Source: Vagococcus humatus (lineage in GTDB: Bacteria > Bacillota > Bacilli > Lactobacillales > Vagococcaceae). From it: a DNA stretch of 64,000 nucleotides. Location: assembly GCF_003950325.1 (NCBI RefSeq), contig NZ_PXZH01000001.1:806001-870000 (forward strand), written 5' to 3'. Below the pieces are notes generated by a model that was not told where the DNA came from, did no database searches, and was given only the letters and a program-made list of their open reading frames with translations. This document shows, piece after piece, positions 37,132-47,127 of the stretch (position 1 is the first letter of the stretch; the number at the start of each line of letters is the position of its first letter). The position numbers and the translations under genes are program-made.

Positions 37132-37154
37132 AAAATCATCTCCTTATTTTTCCC

Positions 37155-37201
37155 AATAAAAAGATACATCTATCCTAAAATAGATAGATGTATCTTTTTA
37201 T
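37155..37201 (-). terminator. Terminator between purB and the GntR gene
   Basis: AAAGATACATCTATC pairs with GATAGATGTATCTTT around 9 bases, with a T run on the minus strand. Confidence 0.85.
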
Positions 37202-38497
37202 TTAGTCTAAACCAACCCGTTTAAATAAAGTATCCACATGTTTTAAATGCCACTCATAATTGAAAGCATCATCTAATTCAGCTTCAGTTAAAACAGACAT
37301 AATTTTAGTATCTTTTTCTAAAAGAGGTCTAAAATCTGTTTGATTGTCCCAAGCATAAGCTGTTTTAGGTTGTACTAAGTCATAAGCTTCTTCTCTAGTC
37401 ATACCTTTATCAATTAATTTCAGCAACACTCGTTGACTATAAATTAAGCCAAAAGTTGCTTGCATATTTCGTTTCATATTATCAGGGAATACCGTTAAAT
37501 CTTTCACAATTTTACCAAAACGATTCAACATATAATCTAGTAGAATAGTAGTATCTGGTAAAATAATTCGCTCTGCTGATGAATGAGAGATATCTCGTTC
37601 ATGCCATAAAGAAACATCTTCATAAGCTGTCACCACATGGCCACGAATCACGCGAGCTAATCCAGTCATATTTTCAGAACCGATTGGATTACGTTTATGA
37701 GGCATAGCTGAAGATCCTTTTTGTCCTTTTGCAAAAAATTCCTCTACCTCACGAGTTTCAGATTTTTGTAAGCCTCTAATTTCTGTGGCAAATTTTTCAA
37801 TACTCGTGGCAATTAAAGCTAGAGTTGCTACATATTCAGCATGAAGATCCCGAGGTAATACTTGGGTAGAAATATCTTGAGCCCGAATGCCTAAATGTTC
37901 ACAAACATAAGCCTCTACTTCAGGAGGAGTATTAGCAAATGTTCCAACTGCTCCGCTGATTTTTCCAGCTTCTACTCCCTTAGCAGCATGCTCAAACCGT
38001 TCAAGGTTACGTTTCATTTCTGCATACCAAAGAGCTAATTTTAGCCCAAATGTTGTAGGTTCTGCATGAACTCCGTGGGTTCTCCCCATCATAACAGTAT
38101 ACTTATATTCTTTTGCTTTTTGACCAATAATTTCTGTAAAGTTTAGTAAGTCTTGACGCAAAATATCATTGGCTTGCTTTAATAAATAGCCATAAGCTGT
38201 ATCTACTACATCCGTACTCGTTAGACCATAGTGAATCCATTTTCGCTCTTTTCCAAGAGACTCAGAAACAGTTCGAGTAAAGGCTACAACATCGTGTCTC
38301 GTTTGTTCTTCAATTTCATGAATTCTATCCACAGAAAAATCTGCCTTATCACGAATTTTTTTTACATCCTCAGCTGGAATTTCGCCAAGATCTGCCCAAG
38401 CTTCACTAGCTAAAATTTCCACTTCTAGCCATGCTTTGTAACGATTTTCTTCTGTCCAAATGTTTCCCATTTCCTTGCGGGTATAACGATCTATCAT
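37202..38497 (-). CDS. purB: Adenylosuccinate lyase
   Basis: A 431-residue enzyme of the fumarase/aspartase superfamily that splits SAICAR and adenylosuccinate to fumarate plus AICAR or AMP. Signatures include the N-terminal [27 protein letters not shown], the catalytic loop [17 protein letters not shown] near 260-276, and [14 protein letters not shown]. It is 15 bases after purK in the same transcript. AAGGAG precedes the ATG. Confidence 0.97.
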   Translation of the reverse strand: MIDRYTRKEMGNIWTEENRYKAWLEVEILASEAWADLGEIPAEDVKKIRDKADFSVDRIHEIEEQTRHDVVAFTRTVSESLGKERKWIHYGLTSTDVVDTAYGYLLKQANDILRQDLLNFTEIIGQKAKEYKYTVMMGRTHGVHAEPTTFGLKLALWYAEMKRNLERFEHAAKGVEAGKISGAVGTFANTPPEVEAYVCEHLGIRAQDISTQVLPRDLHAEYVATLALIATSIEKFATEIRGLQKSETREVEEFFAKGQKGSSAMPHKRNPIGSENMTGLARVIRGHVVTAYEDVSLWHERDISHSSAERIILPDTTILLDYMLNRFGKIVKDLTVFPDNMKRNMQATFGLIYSQRVLLKLIDKGMTREEAYDLVQPKTAYAWDNQTDFRPLLEKDTKIMSVLTEAELDDAFNYEWHLKHVDTLFKRVGLD

Positions 38498-38512
38498 GTT
38501 TGATTAGCTCCT

Positions 38513-39640
38513 TTATTCTATCCAGATACGAGACTCTTTAACCTCTTTTAAACTACTTTGAATATCTTGAGTCAAAATGGTTACATGGCCCATAAGCTGG
38601 TTAAATATTTGTTTATTTTTCGAATAATAATGATAATACCAATTTGGATGATAAGGAATTTGACCAATTGAGCGGGCTAATTCTCCGCCACGAATCCCTA
38701 ATGTAATAGCAGGACTGATCAATTTAATTTCTGGCAATGGCCAGCCACAAATACCTCTAATATGAGCTTCATATTGTGATAAGCTAGTAGCTTCTAATGT
38801 ATAACTACCCGATTCAATTGGTAAAGATATCAACCGATTAACATAAATCATACCACTTTCCGTCACAAATAATTCTACTGTTAAAACACCTTTTAAATGT
38901 AGCCCTTGAGCAATTGTCAAAGCAACTCTCTCAAGTTCTTTTAACACTTCTAAATCTAACACTGCTGGCACATGGGTCTGATACCACTGTTTTTCCCCGT
39001 CCAACTGATTTTCAGCTACCGGATAGACTTTATACTCATTTAACCCATTGCCTACTACTACAATAGATACTTCATGTTCAAAGGGAATGACAGCCTCTAG
39101 AATACAAGTCCCTGAATGAATCAGCGGCAAACAACCTTTAATGTCTTTAATACTATTCATCACGTGATACATATTGTCACCTAAAAAATTTTGTGTTGTT
39201 TTTAACACACAAGGAAATCCAATACTATCAATCGAATCTTCAATATCTGTAAATTGAACAATGGTGGTATAAGGAGCAATATTCATGTTTATTTCTTCTA
39301 AAAAAGCGCGTTCCAAAAAACGATCCTGCATAAAAGACAATGTGTCGAAACCTTGAGGAATATCTACAATGTTTTGCAGCTGCCTAAATTGTGACAGACT
39401 AATTTTTTCATGTTCATAAGTCAGCACATCACATCTTTCAGCAAATTTAACAAGAGCAAGCTCATCTGTTACTTTTGCTACAATTTGCCAATCTGCTATT
39501 TGTCCTGCTGCACTGTTTTCTTCACTATCTAAAATTCCTACATGAAATCCTAATGTCTTGGCTGCTAATGTTAGCATTCGTGCAATATGCCCTCCACCTA
39601 TAATGCCAATTGTTTGACCTGGTATAAATAATTTCGCCAA
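38513..39640 (-). CDS. purK: 5-(carboxyamino)imidazole ribonucleotide synthase (PurK), TTG start
   Basis: A 375-residue ATP-grasp enzyme that carboxylates AIR to N5-CAIR in purine synthesis. The N-terminal TIGIIGGGHIARMLTLAAKTLG is the PurK Rossmann-like loop (usually GGGQLGRM, here GGGHIARM). ATP-grasp residues include VLKTTQNFLGDNMY and LEAVIPFEHEVSIVV. The reading frame starts with TTG; AAAGGTAGG lies 8-11 bases upstream and no ATG nearby fits. purK-purB stands apart from the rest of the pur genes here. Some substitutions in the loop make the catalytic state less certain. Confidence 0.88.
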   Translation of the reverse strand: MAKLFIPGQTIGIIGGGHIARMLTLAAKTLGFHVGILDSEENSAAGQIADWQIVAKVTDELALVKFAERCDVLTYEHEKISLSQFRQLQNIVDIPQGFDTLSFMQDRFLERAFLEEINMNIAPYTTIVQFTDIEDSIDSIGFPCVLKTTQNFLGDNMYHVMNSIKDIKGCLPLIHSGTCILEAVIPFEHEVSIVVVGNGLNEYKVYPVAENQLDGEKQWYQTHVPAVLDLEVLKELERVALTIAQGLHLKGVLTVELFVTESGMIYVNRLISLPIESGSYTLEATSLSQYEAHIRGICGWPLPEIKLISPAITLGIRGGELARSIGQIPYHPNWYYHYYSKNKQIFNQLMGHVTILTQDIQSSLKEVKESRIWIE

Positions 39641-39741
39641 TGTTTTTACCTACCTTTATTATAACAGTTTTATCTGTTTATTTCTGATAAAGTTATTATT
39701 GATTGCGTCTTTATTTTACCAATGCACAGATAACGTGTCAA

Positions 39742-39774
39742 AATAAAAAGAGTGGAAAGCTCCACTCTTTTTTT
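39742..39774 (-). terminator. Terminator after pbuX
   Basis: AAAAGAGTGGA pairs with TCCACTCTTTT around AAGC, with a T run on the minus strand. Confidence 0.85.
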
Positions 39775-41086
39775 ATTGAACCTGCTGCTGAATAGTGGAA
39801 GTCGTTACATTTTTTTGGTAGTCTTTGCGATTTAAAATAACATTTAATATAATGGCAGTAAAGCTACTCATAACAATTCCATTTCCCGTAAACATTTGCA
39901 AGGTTTCAGGAAACTTAGCAAATAAAGTCGGAACAATATTACATCCCAAGCCTAAACCAATAGAAACAGCAATTGTCAACAAATGACGTTCATCTGATAA
40001 ATCTGATTTAGCTAACATTTTCATTCCTTGAACAGCCACCATTCCAAACATAATTAGCATACCGCCACCTAACACAGGTTCAGGAATAATTTGCGCACAA
40101 GCACCTGCTTTAGGTAATAATCCTAAAGCTATTAAAAAGAAAGCAGAAAAATAAATAGGGCGTCTAGATTTAATACCAGATAGTTGAACTAAGCCAACAT
40201 TTTGAGAAAAACCAGTATAAGGAAAAGTATTAAAAATACCTCCTAATATAACCGCTAACCCCTCTGCTACATATCCTTTTTTTAATTCTTTGACTCCAAC
40301 TTTTTTACCAGTAATATCTGCCAAAGCAAAATAAACACCTGTAGATTCTACTAAGCTAACCATTGAAATAACAATCATCAATAGACTAGCACTCCAGTCA
40401 AAAGTTGGTTTACCAAAATAAAAGACTTTTGGAAAGTGAAACCAAGTTGCTTCTTTTACCACAGTAAAATCAACCATGCCTAAAAAATATGCTAAAACAG
40501 TTCCACCAACTAGACCTATTAAAACCCCGATTGATTTTAAAAAGCCTTTTCCAAAGCTTTGAACAAACAATATAAGAACAATTGTAAATAGAGCTAAGCC
40601 TAAATTTTTCATATCACCAAAATAAGGATCTTGTAAGTTTCCTCCCCCCATTTTTTCAATCGCCACTGGAATTAAAGTCAAACCAATCACTGTGATGACT
40701 GTTCCCGTAACTAAAGGTGGAAAGAATTTTTTTATTTTAGAAAAAACACCTGAAATAGCGATAATAAAAAGACCTGCTACTATAATAGCGCCGTACATCG
40801 CTCCTATTCCTTTTGTAGTGCCAATTAAAATAAGAGGACCAACTGCTTGAATGGCACAACCTAACACTACCGGAAGGCCTATTCCAAAAAATCGGTTAGT
40901 CGTAAGTTGAAGCAGAGTCGCTATACCACACATCATAATGTCAATTGAGATTAAATAGGTCATCTGTTCTTCTGTTAATCCCAATCCTTGACCAACTAAT
41001 AGTGGTACGGCCACTGCTCCTGCGTACATTGCTAGTAAATGCTGCATCCCTAAAAGAGCTGCTTTACCATTGTTCTTTTTGTCCAA
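39773..41086 (-). CDS. pbuX: Xanthine permease, NCS2 family
   Basis: A 437-residue polytopic purine permease (proton symporter). Segments such as LLAMYAGAVAVPLLVG near 13-28, FNTFPYTGFSQNVGLVQLSGIKSR near 292-315 (quoted in parts) and PEPVLGGGMLIMFG near 340 are the NCS2 signatures. It is 4 bases after xpt and shares the guanine riboswitch, so it is made when guanine is scarce. Substrate xanthine is inferred from the partner. Confidence 0.93.
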   Translation of the reverse strand: MDKKNNGKAALLGMQHLLAMYAGAVAVPLLVGQGLGLTEEQMTYLISIDIMMCGIATLLQLTTNRFFGIGLPVVLGCAIQAVGPLILIGTTKGIGAMYGAIIVAGLFIIAISGVFSKIKKFFPPLVTGTVITVIGLTLIPVAIEKMGGGNLQDPYFGDMKNLGLALFTIVLILFVQSFGKGFLKSIGVLIGLVGGTVLAYFLGMVDFTVVKEATWFHFPKVFYFGKPTFDWSASLLMIVISMVSLVESTGVYFALADITGKKVGVKELKKGYVAEGLAVILGGIFNTFPYTGFSQNVGLVQLSGIKSRRPIYFSAFFLIALGLLPKAGACAQIIPEPVLGGGMLIMFGMVAVQGMKMLAKSDLSDERHLLTIAVSIGLGLGCNIVPTLFAKFPETLQMFTGNGIVMSSFTAIILNVILNRKDYQKNVTTSTIQQQVQ

Positions 41087-41089
41087 TGA

Positions 41090-41813
<724 letters not shown>

Positions 41814-41837
41814 CTGACAATTTATGGAATTGACTAC

Positions 41838-41866
41838 ATTATGTACCAATTATTGTAAATTTGCAA
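41838..41866 (-). promoter_or_regulatory. Promoter of the xpt-pbuX riboswitch
   Basis: On the minus strand TTGCAA, a 17-base spacer, CATAAT, followed within about 25 bases by the aptamer. Confidence 0.7.
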
Positions 41867-41912
41867 GTTAATTATGAATGTTTTTATTTAATTTTCATTT
41901 AATGTTCAGGTT

Positions 41913-42521
41913 TTACTGGTCATAGCGATATAATTCATAACTTTCAATGACATTTATAATTTTTTCACTATAATCTGGATCAGTCGCATAACCTGATGTT
42001 TGAAGTGCTTTGGCTGCTTCTTTATATGTGGTTGCTTCAATAACTGGATAGTAAATCTCGTGATTCCAAGACACACCGTTTAAAAATAAAGCAGTATGGT
42101 CATCCATAGAAGCTTCCCAATCAGGGTAAACTTTAAAATCTGCAGATATCTCAATCCATTTACCATCTACAAACTCTTTTGTTTTAAGATAAACTTTATC
42201 TCCCTTTCCATAAGCTTTAATACCAAATAAATTATTATACTTTTGACTTAACTCACTTTGTCCCCAATCAGATTCTAAAATAGCTTGACCTAAAATAATA
42301 CTAGCCAAAATGCCTTGCCTTTCATGAATTTCCTTAGCGTGAGGAGCTAAGTGAGTAATAAATTCTTCCCGACTAACTTCTTCAGAGGTCTCAACTGGTT
42401 CAGAGGGAGCTGCAAACAAAAAGTTACTAAATAAATACACGCTACCAACACAAAACACAATAAAAAGAAAAAAAGAAAAACTACTTTTTTTTCTGCGACG
42501 TTTCCGATTATTTTTTGCCAT
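41913..42521 (-). CDS. Glucosaminidase-domain peptidoglycan hydrolase (GH73-like)
   Basis: A 202-residue exported or membrane-anchored enzyme. Residues 1-14 are strongly basic (KNNRKRRRKKSS), 15-37 form one hydrophobic helix, then the glucosaminidase domain (about 50-200) has ILASIILGQAILESDWGQS with the catalytic Glu, and YNNLFGIKAYGK; ending YATDPDYSEKIINVIE. This is the small LytG-like form without cell-wall repeats. It cleaves between GlcNAc and MurNAc. It is the last gene of a four-gene cell-envelope set. Confidence 0.9.
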   Translation of the reverse strand: MAKNNRKRRRKKSSFSFFLFIVFCVGSVYLFSNFLFAAPSEPVETSEEVSREEFITHLAPHAKEIHERQGILASIILGQAILESDWGQSELSQKYNNLFGIKAYGKGDKVYLKTKEFVDGKWIEISADFKVYPDWEASMDDHTALFLNGVSWNHEIYYPVIEATTYKEAAKALQTSGYATDPDYSEKIINVIESYELYRYDQ

Positions 42522-42551
42522 AATTTTAAAAAACTCCTTATTTGCGTTATC

Positions 42552-43346
42552 CTACTTTTGATTCTTTTCTTCCATCACTTTTTCTTCTTCCCTGATTAAG
42601 TCAATATACTCTTCTAGAGCTAGCTGATGTTTGGTTATGTATTCAGCATTTTCTCGTCCCACATATCTAATATGCCAGGGTTCGTAATTAATTTTAGTAA
42701 TGCTTTCTTTATTTGGCGGATAGCGAACAATAAAACCATACTCAGAACAATGGGCTTGAATCCATTTACCTGCAGGGGTTTCAATAAACTCCTCTTCTAA
42801 GCCTTGTCCACTATTATACCAATCCTGATCTACCACATCTAAAGCTAAACCTGTATGGTGTTCACTTTGTCCTGGTGTAGTCATATAAGCAGCTGTTGAT
42901 TTTTTAGCTTCATCAGGGGTTTGCCCTTCATTAATATGTCTGTCATAAGCTTCTTTATAAATCTGTTCTTGATAGGCTACCGAACGATAGCTTGAAATCA
43001 CTGTTAATTGGATTCCGTCCTTCTTAGCAGCGGCTTCCATGTCTAAATAAGGTTGTAACACACGCTCATCCACTTCATAACCATTAGGTAAGGACTTTAA
43101 TTGTTTGTTTTCTTCTTTTATCGGATGAGTATCATTCACCAAAATTAAATTCCAATCCGTGGATTTGACAGAAGGCAGTGCCATTGCCTGTTTTTTGTCT
43201 TTGTCTGACGACTTGTTTTCTTTGACTGTCTGAGTTTTTGGCTGAGCTTGTTTGCCAACAACCAAAGTTTCATCTGGCATAAAGAATATCAGTCCTAAAA
43301 AAATCACGGTTAAGATACCAATCAGACTTAATAGTTTTTTGGACAT
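42552..43346 (-). CDS. D-alanyl-D-alanine carboxypeptidase, VanY/M15B family
   Basis: A 264-residue enzyme with an N-terminal membrane anchor (about 5-24) and a K/S/Q-rich linker. The M15 zinc motif is SEHHTGLALDVVD (HxxxxxxD) near 168-180 and EPWHIRYVG near 222-230 carries the second His. The enzyme trims the terminal D-Ala of peptidoglycan stems (LdcB/DacY-type may be L,D). No vancomycin-resistance genes are near, so this is a housekeeping form. It lies 30 bases before the glucosaminidase gene. Confidence 0.92.
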   Translation of the reverse strand: MSKKLLSLIGILTVIFLGLIFFMPDETLVVGKQAQPKTQTVKENKSSDKDKKQAMALPSVKSTDWNLILVNDTHPIKEENKQLKSLPNGYEVDERVLQPYLDMEAAAKKDGIQLTVISSYRSVAYQEQIYKEAYDRHINEGQTPDEAKKSTAAYMTTPGQSEHHTGLALDVVDQDWYNSGQGLEEEFIETPAGKWIQAHCSEYGFIVRYPPNKESITKINYEPWHIRYVGRENAEYITKHQLALEEYIDLIREEEKVMEEKNQK

Positions 43347-43349
43347 TCT

Positions 43350-43913
43350 CTACGCTTCTCCATCCTCTTCAACGGCTTCTTTAGCCACATAAGTATCTGT
43401 TAAATTTTCATTTACCCACTCCAGTAAATCAATTGGAGCATCTTCAATTTGTTTTTGTACCACAGCTGGTAGTCTAAATTCTAAGATATCATCATATCCC
43501 CAACCTTCGTATTCTAATGATACTTTTAGCGTAATAGTCCCTTGTGCTAGTTTACCATAACAGTATTGACTCCGACTATTCTTTTGCGTAATCAACTCTA
43601 CCTCGGCACTACCTGTTTGGATCCATTTATTGGCTATTAACGTTTTAACTCGGCGATACTCAGACACCACAATATGTCGTTTCTCTGGGAATAAAATGGT
43701 TTGACGAATGATTTTTTGAATAAGCATCCATTCATAATCTGAAAACAACGCTTTTAATTTTTGCATTTTTTCACTATCTAAAGGTTTTAATCCAGCTTTC
43801 CATCTGTTCCAATCGGCTAGAGGAATAGTTAAATAATTTTCACAAAAAACTGTTTCACTTTCAAATTGACTCAATATTTCATCCATAATAATCATTACTA
43901 ATGCTTGATGCAT
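43350..43913 (-). CDS. Unknown protein in the cell-wall operon
   Basis: 187 residues, no signal peptide or membrane helix. The N-terminal 60 residues (LADWNRWKAGLKPLDSEKMQ) look like a small helical, perhaps helix-turn-helix-like domain. The C-terminal part is beta-like and acidic (LEYEGWGYDDILEFRLPA). I do not recognise the family. ATG at 43913 is preferred since GAGGTGAT lies 5 bases before it. It lies 3 bases before the DD-carboxypeptidase gene and 49 bases after the FUSC-type gene, so co-expression with cell-wall enzymes is likely. Confidence 0.6.
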   Translation of the reverse strand: MHQALVMIIMDEILSQFESETVFCENYLTIPLADWNRWKAGLKPLDSEKMQKLKALFSDYEWMLIQKIIRQTILFPEKRHIVVSEYRRVKTLIANKWIQTGSAEVELITQKNSRSQYCYGKLAQGTITLKVSLEYEGWGYDDILEFRLPAVVQKQIEDAPIDLLEWVNENLTDTYVAKEAVEEDGEA

Positions 43914-43962
43914 CTCTATCACCTCATTTATGTATTTTACAATGACTTTCAAAAAAAAGCAT

Positions 43963-44964
43963 CTAGTTTTCAGGTCCTTCTTTGGACAATTTCATTTTCT
44001 CTAAAACAGTTGGCTGATGTTCCTCATAAAAATCGGCTTTCACTTCAATAAATCGGTGAAATTCATGTAGAAATTGAAATAATTTCGAACGATTTTCAAA
44101 TTCTTCTCTATCTTTAGGTAGAGAAGATTGACTATAACTTTGCAAAGTTTGGTCGATTTTATTTAAAATACTTTGACCGTCATTTTCCTCTGCAAAAGTC
44201 TGAGAAGCGTAAGCTAACACCTCAACAGTAGGTGCCACTGGTGTGTGTGCTACTTCTAGACTTGTCAGGATAATCGTCATTTGTTTCAAGATACTTACTT
44301 GCAATTTTCTCATATTAAAATAGTCTAAATAGTAATTATCATTAGAAAAGAAACTGTTGTCCCCATGGTTTTTTGCCCACTTTTCTGCTTGTTTTAGCAA
44401 GGTTTCCATCTCGATTAAATAGGTTTCACCTTCAAATTTTTGTGTTGGGTATTTCAAATGAACAACCATACTTTGGAGCAAATGTCTGATTTTTTTATCA
44501 ATCTCTTGTTGATTATCTCGCAATTGTTTCTCCATATTTGGCATATATAAGTTAGCTAATATAGCAAAACCAACACCTAAAAACATCAAGAAAAAAGCAT
44601 TGGATATAATAGCTACATCCATTCTTTCCTCAATTAGATAGTGGGTAATTAAAACCGAACTAACTGGTATTCCTTCAGGCATATGCCATTTTGCTGCAAG
44701 AGGAATAAAAAACAGCAAATAAACGCCAAAAGCTCCCGCATTGTAGCCAAATAAATGAAAGCAAATAAATGCTAAACTTGTAGCTAAAACGAGAGAACCT
44801 ACTCGAGATACTCCTACATAAACGGAAGATTTTTTTGTGTTAGTCACACTCAGTAGCGCAATAATTCCTGCAGCTGTTGGATATAATAAACCAAAAAATT
44901 GAGCACAGATAATGGCTAAAGAAGCACTAATCGCGGTTTTTATGGTTCGCATACCAATTTTCAT
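43963..44964 (-). CDS. Aromatic acid exporter-like membrane protein (FUSC/ArAE_1)
   Basis: A 333-residue protein whose first 145 residues contain about 5-6 hydrophobic helices starting IGMRTIKTAISASLAIICAQ and LYPTAAGIIALLSVTNTKKSS; the rest is a soluble helical domain. This matches the YqjA/YgaE-type ArAE_1 (DUF939) family. Substrate is unknown. ATG at 44964 chosen with GGGAGGGG 6 bases before it. First gene of the four-gene envelope operon. Confidence 0.82.
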   Translation of the reverse strand: MKIGMRTIKTAISASLAIICAQFFGLLYPTAAGIIALLSVTNTKKSSVYVGVSRVGSLVLATSLAFICFHLFGYNAGAFGVYLLFFIPLAAKWHMPEGIPVSSVLITHYLIEERMDVAIISNAFFLMFLGVGFAILANLYMPNMEKQLRDNQQEIDKKIRHLLQSMVVHLKYPTQKFEGETYLIEMETLLKQAEKWAKNHGDNSFFSNDNYYLDYFNMRKLQVSILKQMTIILTSLEVAHTPVAPTVEVLAYASQTFAEENDGQSILNKIDQTLQSYSQSSLPKDREEFENRSKLFQFLHEFHRFIEVKADFYEEHQPTVLEKMKLSKEGPEN

Positions 44965-45207
44965 AGACACCCCTCCCATTCTAACTTATAGCATATCATG
45001 TTTTGAGCTTATTTCCGATAATTTAATTCAATTTTGTGCTGTTGCTTTTTTATTTTGTTCTACGTTATAATTAGCCTGTCTTATTAAATAAAAAAATCCG
45101 ACTATTTGAATAAAATCGTCACTTACTCTGAATAAACATGCTAGTTAACATAATTTTTATGCTTATCTAGTTTAGCTTTAAGAGTAAAAAGAAAGTGAGG
45201 AACGCTT
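44965..45207. other. Divergent intergenic region
   Basis: About 240 bases between the membrane-protein operon (minus) and the lipoprotein (plus). AT-rich; TTATAAT near 45066 may be a -10 box, but no full promoter was assigned. Confidence 0.3.
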
Positions 45208-45861
45208 ATGAAAAAAACACCCTATCTCGTACTCTTCTTTATTCCACTGTTATTTCTTTTAATAAGTTGTGGTATTACAGAAGAACTAGAAATGGCTAAA
45301 TTAACCAACACAGAACTAACAGAACAATTAACAGCTCAAAAGAAACATTATCAAACATTAGAAAAACTTCTGCAAGACTTGCCTGAAGCTATCCAACAAG
45401 ACCAACTTACTTTAAAAGAAGAAAAAGATGAAACAGACTCCCTTTATGACAACAAAGAAGGAGAAGTTTATGCTAATTATGAAAAAAGGCAAGCTTTATT
45501 AGCTGATATGGCTCAAATTCAAAAAGAAATGTCAAAACAACAAAAACAGCTACAAAAGTTAGTCAAAAAACAAGGAGTAGATGTTGACAATAAACAACTA
45601 GCTCTTATTGCTCAAAGCTTAGATATTATTTTTTCTGACTTAAATTCAATTAATACCTATGCAGAGTCTAGTTTTAAACAAGAAGCAGATTACTTCTCTC
45701 AACCTTTATCAGAGCAAACGGAAGAAGAAGCCACTTTAATCCAACGCACTTATGGATCCATTCATTTACTCAACGAAGAAGCACAACCTAATATTGATTA
45801 CACCTTGAGTTTAATTAAACACTTTGAAAAAGAAGCTAGAAAAACACCTACCACACATTAA
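45208..45861 (+). CDS. YkyA-like cell-wall binding lipoprotein
   Basis: A 217-residue lipoprotein. The signal peptide ends in the lipobox LLISC (Cys 21). The mature part is almost entirely coiled coil with heptad Leu/Lys/Glu patterns (KLTNTELTEQLTAQKKHYQT, then KEMSKQQKQLQKLVKKQG), matching the putative cell-wall binding lipoprotein family of Bacillus YkyA. It stands alone and ends at a strong terminator. Function is not known. Confidence 0.8.
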   Translation: MKKTPYLVLFFIPLLFLLISCGITEELEMAKLTNTELTEQLTAQKKHYQTLEKLLQDLPEAIQQDQLTLKEEKDETDSLYDNKEGEVYANYEKRQALLADMAQIQKEMSKQQKQLQKLVKKQGVDVDNKQLALIAQSLDIIFSDLNSINTYAESSFKQEADYFSQPLSEQTEEEATLIQRTYGSIHLLNEEAQPNIDYTLSLIKHFEKEARKTPTTH

Positions 45862-45868
45862 TTCTGAT

Positions 45869-45917
45869 TAAAACACTAAGTAGCCCAGTCAATTAACTGA
45901 GCTACTTAGTGTTTTAT
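45869..45917. terminator. Bidirectional terminator
   Basis: AAAACACTAAGTAGC pairs with GCTACTTAGTGTTTT, with an inner CAGT/ACTG stem. It serves the lipoprotein and the convergent glycosyltransferase gene. Confidence 0.88.
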
Positions 45918-47125
45918 TTAACTAAAAAAGGCAATAATTTTTTTATTAATTGTGACCAAGAATTTTCTTCTATTTTTTCAAAAATAGCCGGATCAATTGG
46001 CTGCTCATTTTCAACAAAAATAATTTGTTTACATAAAGCATTGGCTAATCGTCTTCTAAAATCTTCTAAATCTTCTGGATAAGGTTCATCTTTATTATAA
46101 AGTCTTGGTAAAGAAACATATTCAATTACACCACTGTCATTGACCTGCTCTCCTAATTGCTGTTTTAAAGCAGGAATATCCGTTACTACCACTCGGTTTC
46201 CACAAGCTAAACTTTCAATAGCTACTAAACCTAATCCTTCAAAGTAAGACGGTAGCACAAAAACATCTGCCTGTCTAAAACAATCTGCTAAAGCTCTTTG
46301 ATTGTCTACATTAAACACTCTAATTTGCGGATAACGATCGGTATAATGTTTAAACCAAGCTTGGTCTTCTGGGCCAACATTACCAATAATAGATAACCTA
46401 GCAAAAGCATGACGTTTAATAATTTGTTCAAAAGCTTCTACTAATTGAAAAACTCCTTTTGCTTGAGATATTTTCCCTGCATAAACTACTTCAATACATT
46501 CATTTTTAGTTTTATTGGTAGGAGGATAAAAAATAGTTTCATCATAGCCTCCACCTATAACTTGTATCTTGTCTAATGGAATATTAAAAATATCTGAAAT
46601 ACGTTGATTTTGTAAAGAACTAAGAGAGAAAACTTGATCTAACTCTCCTAAATTTTTGACATATCTTTCTTTTAATTGAGGATGTTGTTCAGCTTGTCTA
46701 GCATCAGTACCGTGACAAAATGCATAAACTTTATCCGTTTTAAACCAACTTCTAACTAAAGAAGTTAACATCCACAAATGATGACAGATAATAATATCAG
46801 GTTGAAAATCGGCATAAGCCTCTTTAACTTTTTTCTCAAAAACCCGTTGCCACTGCTCAATCATCTCTTCTGTCATCTCACCGTATACAGTACTAGGATA
46901 AGGCATAACGTCACTCATCCCTGGTAATAAAAAAGGAGCCTCTTCATTTGGAAATAGAACAGGGTACTGTCTATCTTTTGGTAACACTTCATAGTCATAA
47001 TCGGAAAAACAGCCATAAACGCAAGCTTGTTCAGCAGTATGGGATAAATTTTTAATGATGTTCGTAAAATAAACGCCACTTCCTGTTTTACTAGGTAACT
47101 GTGCAATAATGTGTAAAATTTTCAT
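45914..47125 (-). CDS. Glycosyltransferase, GT4-like
   Basis: A 403-residue GT-B enzyme. The N-terminal MKILHIIAQLPSKTGSGVYF is a GT4 acceptor-domain start; VVYAGKISQAKGVFQLVEAF begins the donor domain and PSYFEGLGLVAIESLACG carries the E-x7-E motif. Sugar and acceptor are unknown. ATG at 47125 is used because AGGAGG lies 8 bases before it; its start is only 2 bases from the stop of the ABC ATPase gene, so it is co-translated with an importer, an unusual pairing. Confidence 0.88.
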   Translation of the reverse strand: MKILHIIAQLPSKTGSGVYFTNIIKNLSHTAEQACVYGCFSDYDYEVLPKDRQYPVLFPNEEAPFLLPGMSDVMPYPSTVYGEMTEEMIEQWQRVFEKKVKEAYADFQPDIIICHHLWMLTSLVRSWFKTDKVYAFCHGTDARQAEQHPQLKERYVKNLGELDQVFSLSSLQNQRISDIFNIPLDKIQVIGGGYDETIFYPPTNKTKNECIEVVYAGKISQAKGVFQLVEAFEQIIKRHAFARLSIIGNVGPEDQAWFKHYTDRYPQIRVFNVDNQRALADCFRQADVFVLPSYFEGLGLVAIESLACGNRVVVTDIPALKQQLGEQVNDSGVIEYVSLPRLYNKDEPYPEDLEDFRRRLANALCKQIIFVENEQPIDPAIFEKIEENSWSQLIKKLLPFLVK

Positions 47126-47127
47126 GA

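Noticed and set aside
39641-39741. PurR box before purK
   Set aside because: No sequence resembling the CGAA-containing PurBox was found.
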